Assembly (NCBI GenBank): GCA_934445015.1
Contig: CAKSDJ010000002.1
Coordinates: forward strand, 1-64,000
Source: an uncultured Eubacteriales bacterium
Lineage (GTDB): Bacteria > Bacillota > Clostridia > Oscillospirales > Acutalibacteraceae
DNA length: 64,000 nt
Reading direction: 5' to 3'
How positions within the stretch are numbered: the first letter of the stretch is position 1; each line of letters begins with the position of its first letter. The position numbers and the translations under genes are program-made. Under the pieces are notes generated by a model. It was not told the DNA's origin. It saw nothing but the letters and a program-made list of their open reading frames with translations, and made no database searches. Positions 51,210 to 60,548 of the stretch are shown here, piece after piece.

Positions 51210-51808
51210 AAAAAATAACGGTGATCATACTTGCGGTAGGTCTTGTTTTTGCCTGCGGCTGTACAGGCTATCGCGAACTGAATCGCGGATACATTGTGTC
51301 GGCAGTCGGATTTAAAAAACAAGAGGGCAAAACGCTGGTTTTTGCCGAAGCATTATCTCCGACAGAAACAGCCGAAAACACAAAAGAAACCGAAATTTTA
51401 TCGGGCGAAGGCGAAACGGTTTTATCGGCATACCGAAATCTTATAAAAAATTCCGATAAAGAAACTTATTTTGAACAGTGTGCCGCTGTGGCTGTTGAAA
51501 CTTCTTTTGATACCGATGAAATATACGGCATACTTGAAGTCTGTAAAAATATTCCGTCGCTCAATGTGGGGGCATACATTATAAAGACCGATGATGTTAA
51601 ATCACTTTTTGAAGTTGACGGCACAACCGGTTACGATGTTGTAGGGCTTATCAAATACAAGTCAAAAAGTGAGAATATCAAATTTTCAAATCAAATCTAT
51701 AAGGCCGAGCGCGACGTTTTGAAAAACGGCGCTACAAAACTGCCGCAGGTAAACGCCAGAGACGGAAAATACATTTTATATACAAATGAAAGCGGAAAGA
51801 TAAAATGA
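51206..51808 (+). CDS. gerC: Spore germination lipoprotein GerC family, C-terminally short
   Basis: Lipoprotein subunit of the germinant receptor. Lipobox VFACGC, then the GerC N-terminal pattern GYRELNRGYIVSAVGFKKQEGKT and a second region around VGAYIIKTDDVKSLFEV. At 200 residues it is about half the usual 370-400: the third, C-terminal domain is missing. The frame ends cleanly, overlapping gerB by 4 bp, so the short form is probably real. The start is TTG inside the gerA stop. The gene lies between A and B subunits rather than last. Confidence 0.82.
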   Translation: MKKITVIILAVGLVFACGCTGYRELNRGYIVSAVGFKKQEGKTLVFAEALSPTETAENTKETEILSGEGETVLSAYRNLIKNSDKETYFEQCAAVAVETSFDTDEIYGILEVCKNIPSLNVGAYIIKTDDVKSLFEVDGTTGYDVVGLIKYKSKSENIKFSNQIYKAERDVLKNGATKLPQVNARDGKYILYTNESGKIK

Positions 51809-52710
51809 GAGAACAGGGTTATAAAATTCACGTTTTTATGTGTCCTGCACTTTTTACGGCAGGCAGCGCTGTTATAACACTTCCGTTTTGTCGGCGCAGC
51901 GATCTTTTGCCCGTATTTTTGTCTGCCGCTCTTTTGGGTCTGTTGTTTGCGGCGGCTGTTACACCGTTATTAAATTACACATTTAACAACAAGTCATATA
52001 AAAACAAGACCCTTAAAAATATATTCTTATATGCCGTCTCTTTAATAACAGTATCAGCGGCCATATACGGCGCGGTGTCGGCCGCTTTGGATTATATTGC
52101 TTTTTTAAACAAGGTGCAGCTGCCGCGCACGGGTAAAGTTTTAGTAACAGCCGCCGTGCTTCTGTTAACGCTGATGTTTATAATAAGCCGTACTTCCGCA
52201 GTGTTAAAATACGGACTTTTTATGGCGGTTCTGTCGGTTTTGACGGTTATTATGATTTTCACTTTATCGGCAGGTATGTTTGACATAAAAAGCGTTGATT
52301 TTGACCTTAAATTGACAAACGGCGGAATTTCGGCGGTATGCGGTTGCTTTTTTAAATATTTTTTTGTAACGGCGGTGCCGATCGCCTTTGTTGCAATTAC
52401 AAAGCAAAAAGCAAAAGTTTTAAAAGTAACGGGCGCAGTGTTTTGCGGTATTCTGATAATATCTTTGTGTATGCTGCAAAGCGTATTTGTTTTAGGCAAT
52501 GCCGTGCAAACATACCAATACCCTTATGTTACCGCAGTCAGCGCTTTTTCGTGGGGCAGTCTTTTTACACGCCTTGACGGACTTGTATACCTGTTTTTCT
52601 TTGCCTGTGTAACGGTCAGAATTTCAATCTGCGTAAAAACGGTTTTGTTGATAATAAAGTTTATACTTGATAATGCAGCCGGCATAAAAATTGCAAAAAA
52701 TCGCCGCTGA
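51805..52710 (+). CDS. gerB: Spore germination permease GerB family (GerAB subunit)
   Basis: Polytopic subunit B of the germinant receptor, an APC-superfamily relative that binds the germinant (often an amino acid). 301 residues with about nine to ten helices; typical GerAB are about 360, so loops are trimmed. Recognisable segments are the opening CPALFTAGSAVITLPFCRRS, the middle ISRTSAVLKYGLFMAVLS, and the late QTYQYPYVTAVSAFSWGS. It begins 4 bp inside gerC. The cognate germinant is unknown. Confidence 0.85.
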   Translation: MREQGYKIHVFMCPALFTAGSAVITLPFCRRSDLLPVFLSAALLGLLFAAAVTPLLNYTFNNKSYKNKTLKNIFLYAVSLITVSAAIYGAVSAALDYIAFLNKVQLPRTGKVLVTAAVLLLTLMFIISRTSAVLKYGLFMAVLSVLTVIMIFTLSAGMFDIKSVDFDLKLTNGGISAVCGCFFKYFFVTAVPIAFVAITKQKAKVLKVTGAVFCGILIISLCMLQSVFVLGNAVQTYQYPYVTAVSAFSWGSLFTRLDGLVYLFFFACVTVRISICVKTVLLIIKFILDNAAGIKIAKNRR

Positions 52711-52778
52711 CATTATTTTAACTTAATAAATCTTGAATAAATCAGCGCTGTGTGGTAATATATTTTCGGTGATTAAAT

Positions 52779-53372
52779 ATGTTTTTCAAAAAACAGGGCG
52801 GTACGTTTGACTATCTTGTAGTCGGGCTCGGCAATCCCGGCAAAGAGTATGAAAACACCCGTCATAACGCAGGCTTTGCAGCGGTTGACGCGATGATGCA
52901 AAAATTTGATTTTGCATTGCCTAAAAAAAAGTTTGACGCAATTTACGGTGAATGTAACATCGGCGGCGCACGGGTATTGGTTGCAAAACCTCAGACGTAT
53001 ATGAACCTGTCGGGCAAAGCCGTTTCGGCGCTTGCTTCGTTTTATAAAATACCTGTTGACAGAATAATCGTGCTGTTTGACGATGTATCGATTGATGTCG
53101 GCAAGATCAGAATTCGCCGCAAAGGCAGTTCGGGCGGTCAAAAAGGCATAAATAATATTATAGACGCTATGGGCAGTCAGGATATTATGCGTGTTAAAAT
53201 CGGCGTGGGCGCAAAACCGAACCCCGATTACGATATGAAGGATTGGGTGTTGGGGCATATACCGAAAAGTCAGGCCGACGCATTTAAAACCGCTGCCGAA
53301 AACGCCGCACTTGCCGTGCGTGAGATTATTGTAAACGGCATCGACAGCGCAATGAATAAATACAGCAAATAA
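52779..53372 (+). CDS. pth: Peptidyl-tRNA hydrolase
   Basis: Releases tRNA from peptidyl-tRNA that has dropped off ribosomes. Pth motifs: LVVGLGNPGKEYENTRHNAGF with the catalytic His, KPQTYMNLSGKAV, VLFDDVSIDVGKIRIRRKGSSGGQKG-type region, and DWVLGHIP. 197 residues. Followed after 7 bp by mfd, the order found in Bacillus and many Firmicutes. Confidence 0.97.
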   Translation: MFFKKQGGTFDYLVVGLGNPGKEYENTRHNAGFAAVDAMMQKFDFALPKKKFDAIYGECNIGGARVLVAKPQTYMNLSGKAVSALASFYKIPVDRIIVLFDDVSIDVGKIRIRRKGSSGGQKGINNIIDAMGSQDIMRVKIGVGAKPNPDYDMKDWVLGHIPKSQADAFKTAAENAALAVREIIVNGIDSAMNKYSK

Positions 53373-53379
53373 TATTTGT

Positions 53380-56300
53380 ATGAAATGTTTAACTGATATA
53401 CTTAAAACCGAACCGGATTATGCGCGGCTGCTTAAAGGTGTTTTAAGCGATTATACGCCGATAGCCGTAAGCGGTTTGTCGGATGTGCATAAGGCGTTTG
53501 TTACGTCGGCGCTTATTGCGCACACAGGCAAAAAAGCGGCGGTTATAACACCGGATGAGGCAAGCGCTCTGAACGTTAAAAACGATTTGTCATCGCTCGG
53601 AGCAAATGCGTTGCTTTTTAACACCCGCGATTATAACCTTGCGCGTGTAACGGGCTGCTCAAAAGAGTACGAACACAAAAGAATAAACACCCTGTCAAGA
53701 GTTCTTGACGGGGATTTTGACGTGCTTGTTTTTTCGGTTGAAGCGGCAACACAGTACACGGTACCTCCAAGTGTATTAAAACAAAACATTTTATCCGTAA
53801 ATGCAGACGGAACGCTTAACATCAAAGAGTTTTGCGAAAAACTTGTAACTATGGGTTATGCCCGCTGCGAGCAGTGCGAGGGTGCCGGTCAGTTTGCCGT
53901 CCGCGGTGGAATAATAGATATTTTTGCAACCGGTAATGATTACCCCGTAAGAATTGAACTTTGGGGCGATGAGATCGACAGTATGTCGCTGTTTGATACC
54001 GAAACGCAGCGCCGCACAGAAAACATTGACAGCATAAAAATTTACCCTGCCGATGAGCTGCCGTTTTGCGGCAACCTGCTTGCCGAAAAGTTAGAGAATT
54101 ATATAAATTCAAGCAAAAAAATAACCGATCTTCAGCGTGGATTTATTGAAAAAGATATAGCGGATCTGCGTTCGGGTATTAACGTTTCGCCCGATCTGTA
54201 TATACCGTTTTTGTATGAAAAAACCGCGACTGTTTTTGACTATTTGGACGGATGTATCAACATTGTATGCGAGTCGGGCAATATAAATGAGCGCCTTAAA
54301 AGCATTTTCAAAATTGAAAAAGAGGATATAACCGCAGCGCTTTCAAGCGGAGCGCTCTGCCCTAAATCCGCCGAAATTCGACTTACTTCGGCAGAGTTTT
54401 ACAAAAAATGCGAAAACGCGCTTTATTTTGAGAATTTTCCGCGCAATTATTATGAAAACCAGCCAAAAGAGATCATAACCTTTAACTTTAAACGCTCTAC
54501 CCCGTGGGGCGGCGATATAAGTGTTCTTTGCGAGGATATTTCATACATCACGGGTATAAAGGGCATTGCCGTAATATTGGCAGGTGAGCCGAAAACCGCA
54601 CGTGTGCTTGCGGCAGAACTTGCCAACCGCGGCATAAACGCGCTTTATACCGAAAATACCGCAGCACTGCTCAAAATCGGCGTTTTTGTAATGCCGGGCG
54701 GACTTTCTGGCGGATTTGAAATACCTATGTGCAAACTGTGCGTTATCACACACAGGCACATATCGTCAGACGGCAGACCCATAAGACATAAAAATAAGTC
54801 AGGCAAACAAATCAACTCACTTGAAGAGTTGCACAAAGGCGATTACGTTGTTCACACGGCGCACGGAATAGGCGTTTTTGACGGCATCAACCGCATAACA
54901 AACGGCGGCGTAACAAAAGATTATATTAAAATCAAATATGCCGGCAGCGATATACTTTATGTGCCTGTAACGCAACTCGATTTGGTGTCAAAATATATCG
55001 GCGCCGCAGAAGATAAAGGCATAAAACTAAACAAACTCGGCGGAACCGAGTGGCAAAAGACCCGTGCGCGCGTTAAACACGCCGTGCGCAATATGGCAAA
55101 ACAACTCACACAGCTTTATGCCAAGCGTATGGCAACAAAAGGCTACGCTTTCGGTGAAGACACCGACCTGCAAAGTGGATTTGAAAGCCGTTTTGAATAC
55201 GATGAGACCGAGGATCAGCTTCGCTGTATAGATGAGATAAAGCGCGATATGCAGCGCGATGTTCCTATGGACCGCCTGCTTTGCGGCGATGTCGGTTTCG
55301 GTAAGACCGAGGTTGCACTCCGCGCCGCGTTCAAATGCGTGAGCGAGGGCAAGCAGTGCGCGCTTTTGGTACCTACAACAATACTTGCAATGCAGCACTA
55401 CAAAACGGTAATTCACCGTTTCGGCGATATGCCCCTCACCGTAAAACTGCTTAACAGATTTGTACCGAAAAAAGAGCAGGCAAAAACCGTTGCAGGCTTA
55501 AAATCGGGCAGGGTCGATATGGTGGTAGGCACCCACAGGCTTATATCAAAGGATGTCACGTTTAAAAATATAGGCCTTGTAATTATTGATGAGGAGCAGC
55601 GTTTCGGCGTTGCACAAAAAGAACGGCTTAAAGAGCTGTATCCTTTTGTGGATATACTTACCCTTTCGGCAACGCCCATACCGCGCACGCTTAATATGGC
55701 TATGAGCGGACTGCGCGATATGTCGTCTATTGATGAGGCGCCGTCTGACAGACACCCCGTTCAGACCTATGTTTTAGAGCAAAACGACGCCGTGCTTACA
55801 GATGCCGTAAATCGCGAACTCCGCCGCGGCGGTCAGGTGTACTATTTGCATAACAGGGTCGAGACAATTGTGCATAAAGCGGCAAAATTAAAACAGATGT
55901 TGCCCGATGTCCGTATAGGCATTGCCCACGGCAAAATGGATGAGGATGAACTGAGCGGCGTCTGGCAAAAACTTATAGAACACGAAATTGACGTGCTTGT
56001 CTGCACAACCATAATCGAAACGGGTGTTGATGTTCCGAACGCCAATACACTTATAATAGAAGACGCCGACCGTATGGGACTTTCGCAGCTTCACCAGCTT
56101 CGAGGACGTGTCGGCAGGTCGCCGCGGCGCGCATACGCATATTTTTGTTTCAGACGCGGCAGAGAGTTAAGCGAAGTGGCGTCAAAACGTCTTGAAGCAA
56201 TACGGCAGTTTACCGAATTCGGTTCAGGATTTAAGATTGCCATGCGCGACCTTGAAATTCGGGGTGCCGGCAGCATTTTGGGCGGCGAGCAGCACGGCAA

Positions 56301-56808
56301 TATGGAGGCGGTCGGTTACGATATGTACCTTAAACTCCTTGCCGATGCCGTAAATGAGGAAAAGGGCATACCGCAAACCGAGTCAGAATCCTGTCTGGTT
56401 GACCTTAATATTTCGGCACATATACCCGAAAAGTATATCGAATCATTGCCGGCAAGGCTTGGCATATACCGCCGCATAGCCGATATACGCGACAGCGGCG
56501 ACGCCGCAGACGTTACGGATGAACTGTGTGACCGCTTCGGCGAACCGCCTAAAGAGGTTATGGGTCTTATAGAAATATCGCTTTTGCGAAGCAAGGCGTC
56601 CCACGCCGGGATAACCGAAATAACCGGCACGGCGAATACCGCCGTGCTGCATACCGCAAAAATCGATATGGATATCGCCGCACGTCTTGCCGATGAGTTT
56701 AAAGAAAACTTCACCGTGTCGGCTTCGGGCGAGCCTGCCTACGTAATCAGGCTGAAAAACGGTTTAAAAACAGGCGACGTTGTGTCGCGGCTTGCAAAAA
56801 TTTTATAA
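53380..56808 (+). CDS. mfd: Transcription-repair coupling factor
   Basis: Removes stalled RNA polymerase from lesions and recruits UvrA. N-terminal UvrB-like region (including CEQCEGAGQFAVRGGIIDIF), RNA polymerase interaction domain (about 480-560: LHKGDYVVHTAHGIGVFDGI), then the RecG-like translocase with Walker A CGDVGFGKTEVALRA, DEEQRFG, LSATPIPRTL and DADRMGLSQLHQLRGRVGR. C-terminal TRCF domain present. 1142 residues, full length. Same transcript as pth, with the PrsA-like gene 87 bp downstream. Confidence 0.97.
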   Translation: MKCLTDILKTEPDYARLLKGVLSDYTPIAVSGLSDVHKAFVTSALIAHTGKKAAVITPDEASALNVKNDLSSLGANALLFNTRDYNLARVTGCSKEYEHKRINTLSRVLDGDFDVLVFSVEAATQYTVPPSVLKQNILSVNADGTLNIKEFCEKLVTMGYARCEQCEGAGQFAVRGGIIDIFATGNDYPVRIELWGDEIDSMSLFDTETQRRTENIDSIKIYPADELPFCGNLLAEKLENYINSSKKITDLQRGFIEKDIADLRSGINVSPDLYIPFLYEKTATVFDYLDGCINIVCESGNINERLKSIFKIEKEDITAALSSGALCPKSAEIRLTSAEFYKKCENALYFENFPRNYYENQPKEIITFNFKRSTPWGGDISVLCEDISYITGIKGIAVILAGEPKTARVLAAELANRGINALYTENTAALLKIGVFVMPGGLSGGFEIPMCKLCVITHRHISSDGRPIRHKNKSGKQINSLEELHKGDYVVHTAHGIGVFDGINRITNGGVTKDYIKIKYAGSDILYVPVTQLDLVSKYIGAAEDKGIKLNKLGGTEWQKTRARVKHAVRNMAKQLTQLYAKRMATKGYAFGEDTDLQSGFESRFEYDETEDQLRCIDEIKRDMQRDVPMDRLLCGDVGFGKTEVALRAAFKCVSEGKQCALLVPTTILAMQHYKTVIHRFGDMPLTVKLLNRFVPKKEQAKTVAGLKSGRVDMVVGTHRLISKDVTFKNIGLVIIDEEQRFGVAQKERLKELYPFVDILTLSATPIPRTLNMAMSGLRDMSSIDEAPSDRHPVQTYVLEQNDAVLTDAVNRELRRGGQVYYLHNRVETIVHKAAKLKQMLPDVRIGIAHGKMDEDELSGVWQKLIEHEIDVLVCTTIIETGVDVPNANTLIIEDADRMGLSQLHQLRGRVGRSPRRAYAYFCFRRGRELSEVASKRLEAIRQFTEFGSGFKIAMRDLEIRGAGSILGGEQHGNMEAVGYDMYLKLLADAVNEEKGIPQTESESCLVDLNISAHIPEKYIESLPARLGIYRRIADIRDSGDAADVTDELCDRFGEPPKEVMGLIEISLLRSKASHAGITEITGTANTAVLHTAKIDMDIAARLADEFKENFTVSASGEPAYVIRLKNGLKTGDVVSRLAKIL

Positions 56809-56895
56809 GGCACATAATTTGATGTGGACTTTTTTATCATAATGGTATATAATTACTTAAAATGAGCAATTAAGTTTTATAAGGAGAAATTTAAA

Positions 56896-57978
56896 ATGAA
56901 TACCTTAAAAAAATCATTTGCAGTGCTTATCTGCTTTGTACTTATGGTAGGCTGCTTTACCGGTTGCCACCAAAAAGGTGAGATCGCCGTAAAAGTCGGC
57001 GACTGTGAATTCACATCGGGTTATTATGCGTGCGCGCTTGTAATTGCCGATACCGAGGCTCGCAGCAAAGTAGAATCCGCCCTTTCCGAAAAAGGTGAAA
57101 GCACCGAAAACATCGTGTATTACAAACAAAAGGTAGAGGATACCGATTACACAAAATGGGTTGAGGATACTGCGCTCGAAACCTTAAAAGAGGTAGCCGC
57201 TGCAAGAACTTTGTGTAAAGAGGCAGGCATTGAACTTGACGATGAAGCTGCGTCTACCGCAAAAAGCAACGCCGAGTATATGTGGGATAAATACGGCTAC
57301 TCAAAAATTATGGAGCCTAACGGTGTTGCCAAAACCACATTTGTGGAGTATATGACCGATTCATACCTTGCAAATCTTTATTTTAATCATGTATACGGCG
57401 CAGGCGGCGAAAAAGAAATTTCCGCCGAAAAACTTTCAGAGCAGTTAAGCAATAATTATGTGCTTGTAAATAAGATCGAAGTTAATTTTGACAGCAAAAC
57501 CGATGACGATAAAAAATCGGAGCGCGAAAAACTTACAACCTATGAAACCGAACTTAAAAACGGCACAAAAACGTTTGAAGATGTATACCTTGATTATAAC
57601 AATATCTCTGCCGAAGACCATAAACACGACGAACCTCAGGACGGCGAAACGGCTCCGCTTGACAGCCACGCAACCGTAATAGGCAGCGAGGGTACAAGTT
57701 ACGCTTCGGATTATTATACCGAGGCAAAGTCAATGGCGGTAGGCGAAATAAAGGTTGTTACTCTTGATAACGACGCAGGCATTGCGCTGATCGTTAAAAA
57801 AGATATAATGGCAGATCCGTATTATATAGAAAATTTTGATGAGACTCTGCGCCGTGACATTGCAGGCGACGAGTGCAACGATTACATTGAAAAATACGGC
57901 AATGACTTAAAAACCACCGTTCACAAATCGGCTACGGGTCAGTTTAAAGTTAAAAAAATCAAATATCCCGAACAGTAA
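56896..57978 (+). CDS. PrsA/SurA-like peptidyl-prolyl isomerase lipoprotein
   Basis: Extracytoplasmic folding factor candidate. Lipobox region VGCFTGC (Cys about 20-24), then a SurA-N/PrsA-like helical part with KVGDCEFTSGYYACALV, and a parvulin-like middle (LVNKIEVNFD..., ETELKNGTKTFEDVYLDYN, VIGSEGTSYASDYYTEAKSMAVGEIKVV, DAGIALIVKKD). The rotamase core is divergent, so activity is uncertain. 360 residues. The position after mfd matches other Firmicutes. AAGGAGAAA ribosome site; possible promoter TGGACT-17-TATAAT at 56825-56853. Confidence 0.8.
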   Translation: MNTLKKSFAVLICFVLMVGCFTGCHQKGEIAVKVGDCEFTSGYYACALVIADTEARSKVESALSEKGESTENIVYYKQKVEDTDYTKWVEDTALETLKEVAAARTLCKEAGIELDDEAASTAKSNAEYMWDKYGYSKIMEPNGVAKTTFVEYMTDSYLANLYFNHVYGAGGEKEISAEKLSEQLSNNYVLVNKIEVNFDSKTDDDKKSEREKLTTYETELKNGTKTFEDVYLDYNNISAEDHKHDEPQDGETAPLDSHATVIGSEGTSYASDYYTEAKSMAVGEIKVVTLDNDAGIALIVKKDIMADPYYIENFDETLRRDIAGDECNDYIEKYGNDLKTTVHKSATGQFKVKKIKYPEQ

Positions 57979-57999
57979 TTTTTCGTTACGCAAAAAACA

Positions 58000-58028
58000 G
58001 AGCGTCCGCTTTATTTAAGCGGGCGCTT
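58000..58028. terminator. Terminator after the PrsA-like gene
   Basis: AGCGTCCGCTT (58001-58011) pairs with AAGCGGGCGCT (58017-58027). The following T-run is short on the plus strand (TTTA); the T6 on the other strand lies a few bases away. Confidence 0.65.
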
Positions 58029-58056
58029 TAGTTAAAATGATATTAAAAAATAATAA

Positions 58057-58085
58057 TTGTAAAAATAAAGGAGGTATGGTAGAAT
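58057..58085 (+). promoter_or_regulatory. Promoter of the acetyltransferase gene
   Basis: TTGTAA (58057-58062), 17-nt spacer, TAGAAT (58080-58085). The transcript would start near 58092, leaving a leader of about 35 nt with GAGGAG at 58113-58118. Confidence 0.55.
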
Positions 58086-58125
58086 ACCCTTAATTTCAAA
58101 AATAACAAAAACGAGGAGTATTTTT

Positions 58126-58719
58126 ATTTGTGAAAAACCTATAGTTCCGATAAACTGTTTTTTTAAAGGTTCGTATAATCCCGAATACGAGAAGCAGATA
58201 CTCAAGGTCAAAGAAATGTGCTTTGAGTACAATAAACTGTCGCCCAACGATACAGAATCACAGCAAAAAATACTTAAAAATCTGCTCGGCAAAATGGGTA
58301 AGGATGTAATAATCACTCAGCCGTTTTGGTGCGATTACGGTTATAATATAACGGTCGGCGATAACTTTTACTCAAATCATAATATGATAATTACCGACGG
58401 TGCTAAGGTAACTTTCGGCAATAATGTTTTTGTTGCCCCGAACTGTTGCTTTACTACGGCAGAACACGCCATAGACCCCGAAATGCGCAGGTCCGGTATA
58501 GAGATAGCCAAACCCATTACAATAGGAAACAACGTTTGGATAGGTGCAGGTTCAACAATACTTGCCGGTGTTGAAATAGGCGACAACACCGTAATAGGCG
58601 CCGGAAGCGTTGTTAAAAAATCAATACCTGCCAACGTGGTCGCGATGGGCGTTCCGTGCAAAGTGTTGAGAAATATTACCGAGAGCGATAAAACAAGTTA
58701 TCCTGTCTATAAAAAATAG
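58126..58719 (+). CDS. Maltose/galactoside O-acetyltransferase family protein, apparent ATT start
   Basis: Left-handed beta-helix acetyltransferase of sugar hydroxyls. Hexapeptide repeats run through NITVGDNFYSNHNMIITDG, ITIGNNVWIGAGSTILAGVEIG and TVIGAGSVVKKSIPANVVAMGVPCKV. The first ATG in frame (58216) would delete the N-terminal Mac domain, yet homologous sequence continues upstream (GSYNPEYEKQILKVKEMCFEYN). GAGGAG (58113-58118) is 7 nt before ATT 58126, the only well-placed in-frame candidate, giving 197 residues, the normal length. Either initiation at ATT, or a mutated ATG leaving a weak or dead gene. A translated short form from 58216 is possible. Confidence 0.75.
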   Translation: MCEKPIVPINCFFKGSYNPEYEKQILKVKEMCFEYNKLSPNDTESQQKILKNLLGKMGKDVIITQPFWCDYGYNITVGDNFYSNHNMIITDGAKVTFGNNVFVAPNCCFTTAEHAIDPEMRRSGIEIAKPITIGNNVWIGAGSTILAGVEIGDNTVIGAGSVVKKSIPANVVAMGVPCKVLRNITESDKTSYPVYKK

Positions 58720-58723
58720 GCAC

Positions 58724-60538
58724 TTAACTTTTACGCCACTTAAAAACAAACGCAAATGCAATACCAAAAATCAGAACCGCCGCCGAAACGGCAACCGATA
58801 TAAGCGTATAGGCAGATATTTCGGCCTGTTTAGTGTCGGTTTCAGCATTTTTGTCGGGTGGGTTATTTTCTCTGCCCGCGTTGTCAAAATCAGGTGAAAA
58901 ATCACCGTTTTTGTTAGAATCGGGTCTGTCAGGAGGAGAGCCGTCCGGCATTTCACCGCGGTTTTGTATTTCAGGCGGCTCTTGTTTTGAAAAAGATGAA
59001 TTATCCTCATTGTCAAAAGGCGGCATTTGCCCGCCTTTTTTGTTTTCGTCTGCCGTAGCTGTGCTGTTATCTTCACTGCCTTCTTCGGAACGGTCTGAAA
59101 AATTATCTCTGCCGGGTCCGTTCATACCACCGTTTGCCGAATTCTGCATTGTGCCCATATCACTTATCTGCAAACCATCTGCGGATATAAGTTCGCTGTT
59201 TTTCTGCGTCTCATCGGTTGAACCTATACTGCCGTCAAGCTGCCCCTTGATGCTTTGTGTGCGCAGGGTGCAGAATTTTTTAAGTGTCGAAACCCCCGTT
59301 TCAAACTCATCATAAGCGCAAAATTTTGTGGGGTCGTTTTTTACGTAGGGTGAAATCAACTCATAAACACTGTCAATAATATTTTCAAACTTGCCCGAAT
59401 CAAACCACTCCGAAATGAATTCTGAAAAACAGGTGTGATACATTTCGGTGTAATTTTCATCTTCAAATATCCAGGCGATCATAGGTCTGTCAGAGGTGCT
59501 TCCGCCCGAAACAGGCGTGTCTATCGGGTAGTTGATAAGACTTTCGGCATTGTTTGACGACCCGAGACCTCCGAACGCAAGATTATAATCCCACGGAATC
59601 ATCTGCATCCGGCCGTCTTTTTCATAAAGATAATAGTTATGGATCATAGAACCCGTATAGCTGTCAAAATTAAGCACAAAGTTATGAACCGTAAAATATC
59701 GTATTACAGACTCAATGTCCACAACGTCGGTTATGTTTTCTCCGGCGGACAGGTTTTTAAGCGATTCTATCAAACATGTTTTGTCATCGTCCGAAATATC
59801 GGTTTTTGCATTGTCAAAAATATTCGGATAACTGTCGGGGTCATCATCAATATATTTTAACAAAACATCGTCGTTGCCGGTTCGGTTTTCGGCGGTTTTG
59901 TTTTGTCTGTCGCCGCCTGTGTTTGTGCTGTCGGGTTTATAAAGTTCACCGTACCCACTGCCGTAATTGCGGTTTAAAAACGCCTCCTCTATACCTTCAA
60001 CCGCAAGATAAAGTCCCCAGTCTTCACCGTTTACCGTTATGTTTGTATAACTGCAAAGCGGTGCGGCAACACCGCTTTGTGCCATCATCTGATACGTCAG
60101 ATAATCCTTCATATATGTGTTATCCTGAATGATGTTGTTAAGGCACAGTTTGTCGAGTCCGTAATATGTTTTCGAACTGTCATAATGATCAAACTCAATT
60201 TTAAAACTGTATCGGTTGTTGCCGTAAGACTCAACCTGCGTAAGCGACGTATTGCCCTTTGCCCTTATAGCCACATTTTTGTACGCATTGTTGTCTATTA
60301 CGACCGCACACGAGTAATACTCTTCATTTTTGCAGTTTGCCGTAAATTCATCCCAATTATCCATAACAATATCAACGGTATGAACGTATGAGGTGTCAAA
60401 CAGGCGGCTTTCGTATTCGGGCGCGGAGTAGGCTTTTTTTATGTCGAAACGTTCAGCGTTTACAAAAAACAGGGTCAAAATCAATACAAAGGCGAGAACG
60501 CCGCAGCATATCGCGTCAAAATGCTTGTGCGTTGACAT
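58724..60538 (-). CDS. CotH-family kinase-like protein, membrane-anchored
   Basis: CotH proteins are atypical kinases that phosphorylate spore coat proteins in Bacillus. 604 residues: N-terminal helix (about 10-28), outer CotH domain with VAIRAKGNTSLTQVESYGNNRYSFKIEF-type core, LDKLCLNNIIQDNTYMKDYL, GLYLAVEGIEEAFL, and the active-site-like MIPWDYNLAFGG. A low-complexity Asp/Asn/Pro/Ser-rich region (about 440-575) and a C-terminal helix with KWRKS follow. Third gene of the VTC-DUF4956-CotH run (minus strand), whose domains co-occur widely. Confidence 0.9.
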   Translation of the reverse strand: MSTHKHFDAICCGVLAFVLILTLFFVNAERFDIKKAYSAPEYESRLFDTSYVHTVDIVMDNWDEFTANCKNEEYYSCAVVIDNNAYKNVAIRAKGNTSLTQVESYGNNRYSFKIEFDHYDSSKTYYGLDKLCLNNIIQDNTYMKDYLTYQMMAQSGVAAPLCSYTNITVNGEDWGLYLAVEGIEEAFLNRNYGSGYGELYKPDSTNTGGDRQNKTAENRTGNDDVLLKYIDDDPDSYPNIFDNAKTDISDDDKTCLIESLKNLSAGENITDVVDIESVIRYFTVHNFVLNFDSYTGSMIHNYYLYEKDGRMQMIPWDYNLAFGGLGSSNNAESLINYPIDTPVSGGSTSDRPMIAWIFEDENYTEMYHTCFSEFISEWFDSGKFENIIDSVYELISPYVKNDPTKFCAYDEFETGVSTLKKFCTLRTQSIKGQLDGSIGSTDETQKNSELISADGLQISDMGTMQNSANGGMNGPGRDNFSDRSEEGSEDNSTATADENKKGGQMPPFDNEDNSSFSKQEPPEIQNRGEMPDGSPPDRPDSNKNGDFSPDFDNAGRENNPPDKNAETDTKQAEISAYTLISVAVSAAVLIFGIAFAFVFKWRKS

Positions 60539-60548
60539 ATTACGCCCC

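Noticed and set aside
58076..58093. ATG behind AAAGGAGG in the acetyltransferase leader
   Set aside because: Five codons only, spacing to the site is 1 nt, and the region overlaps the promoter -10, so it is upstream of the expected transcript start.
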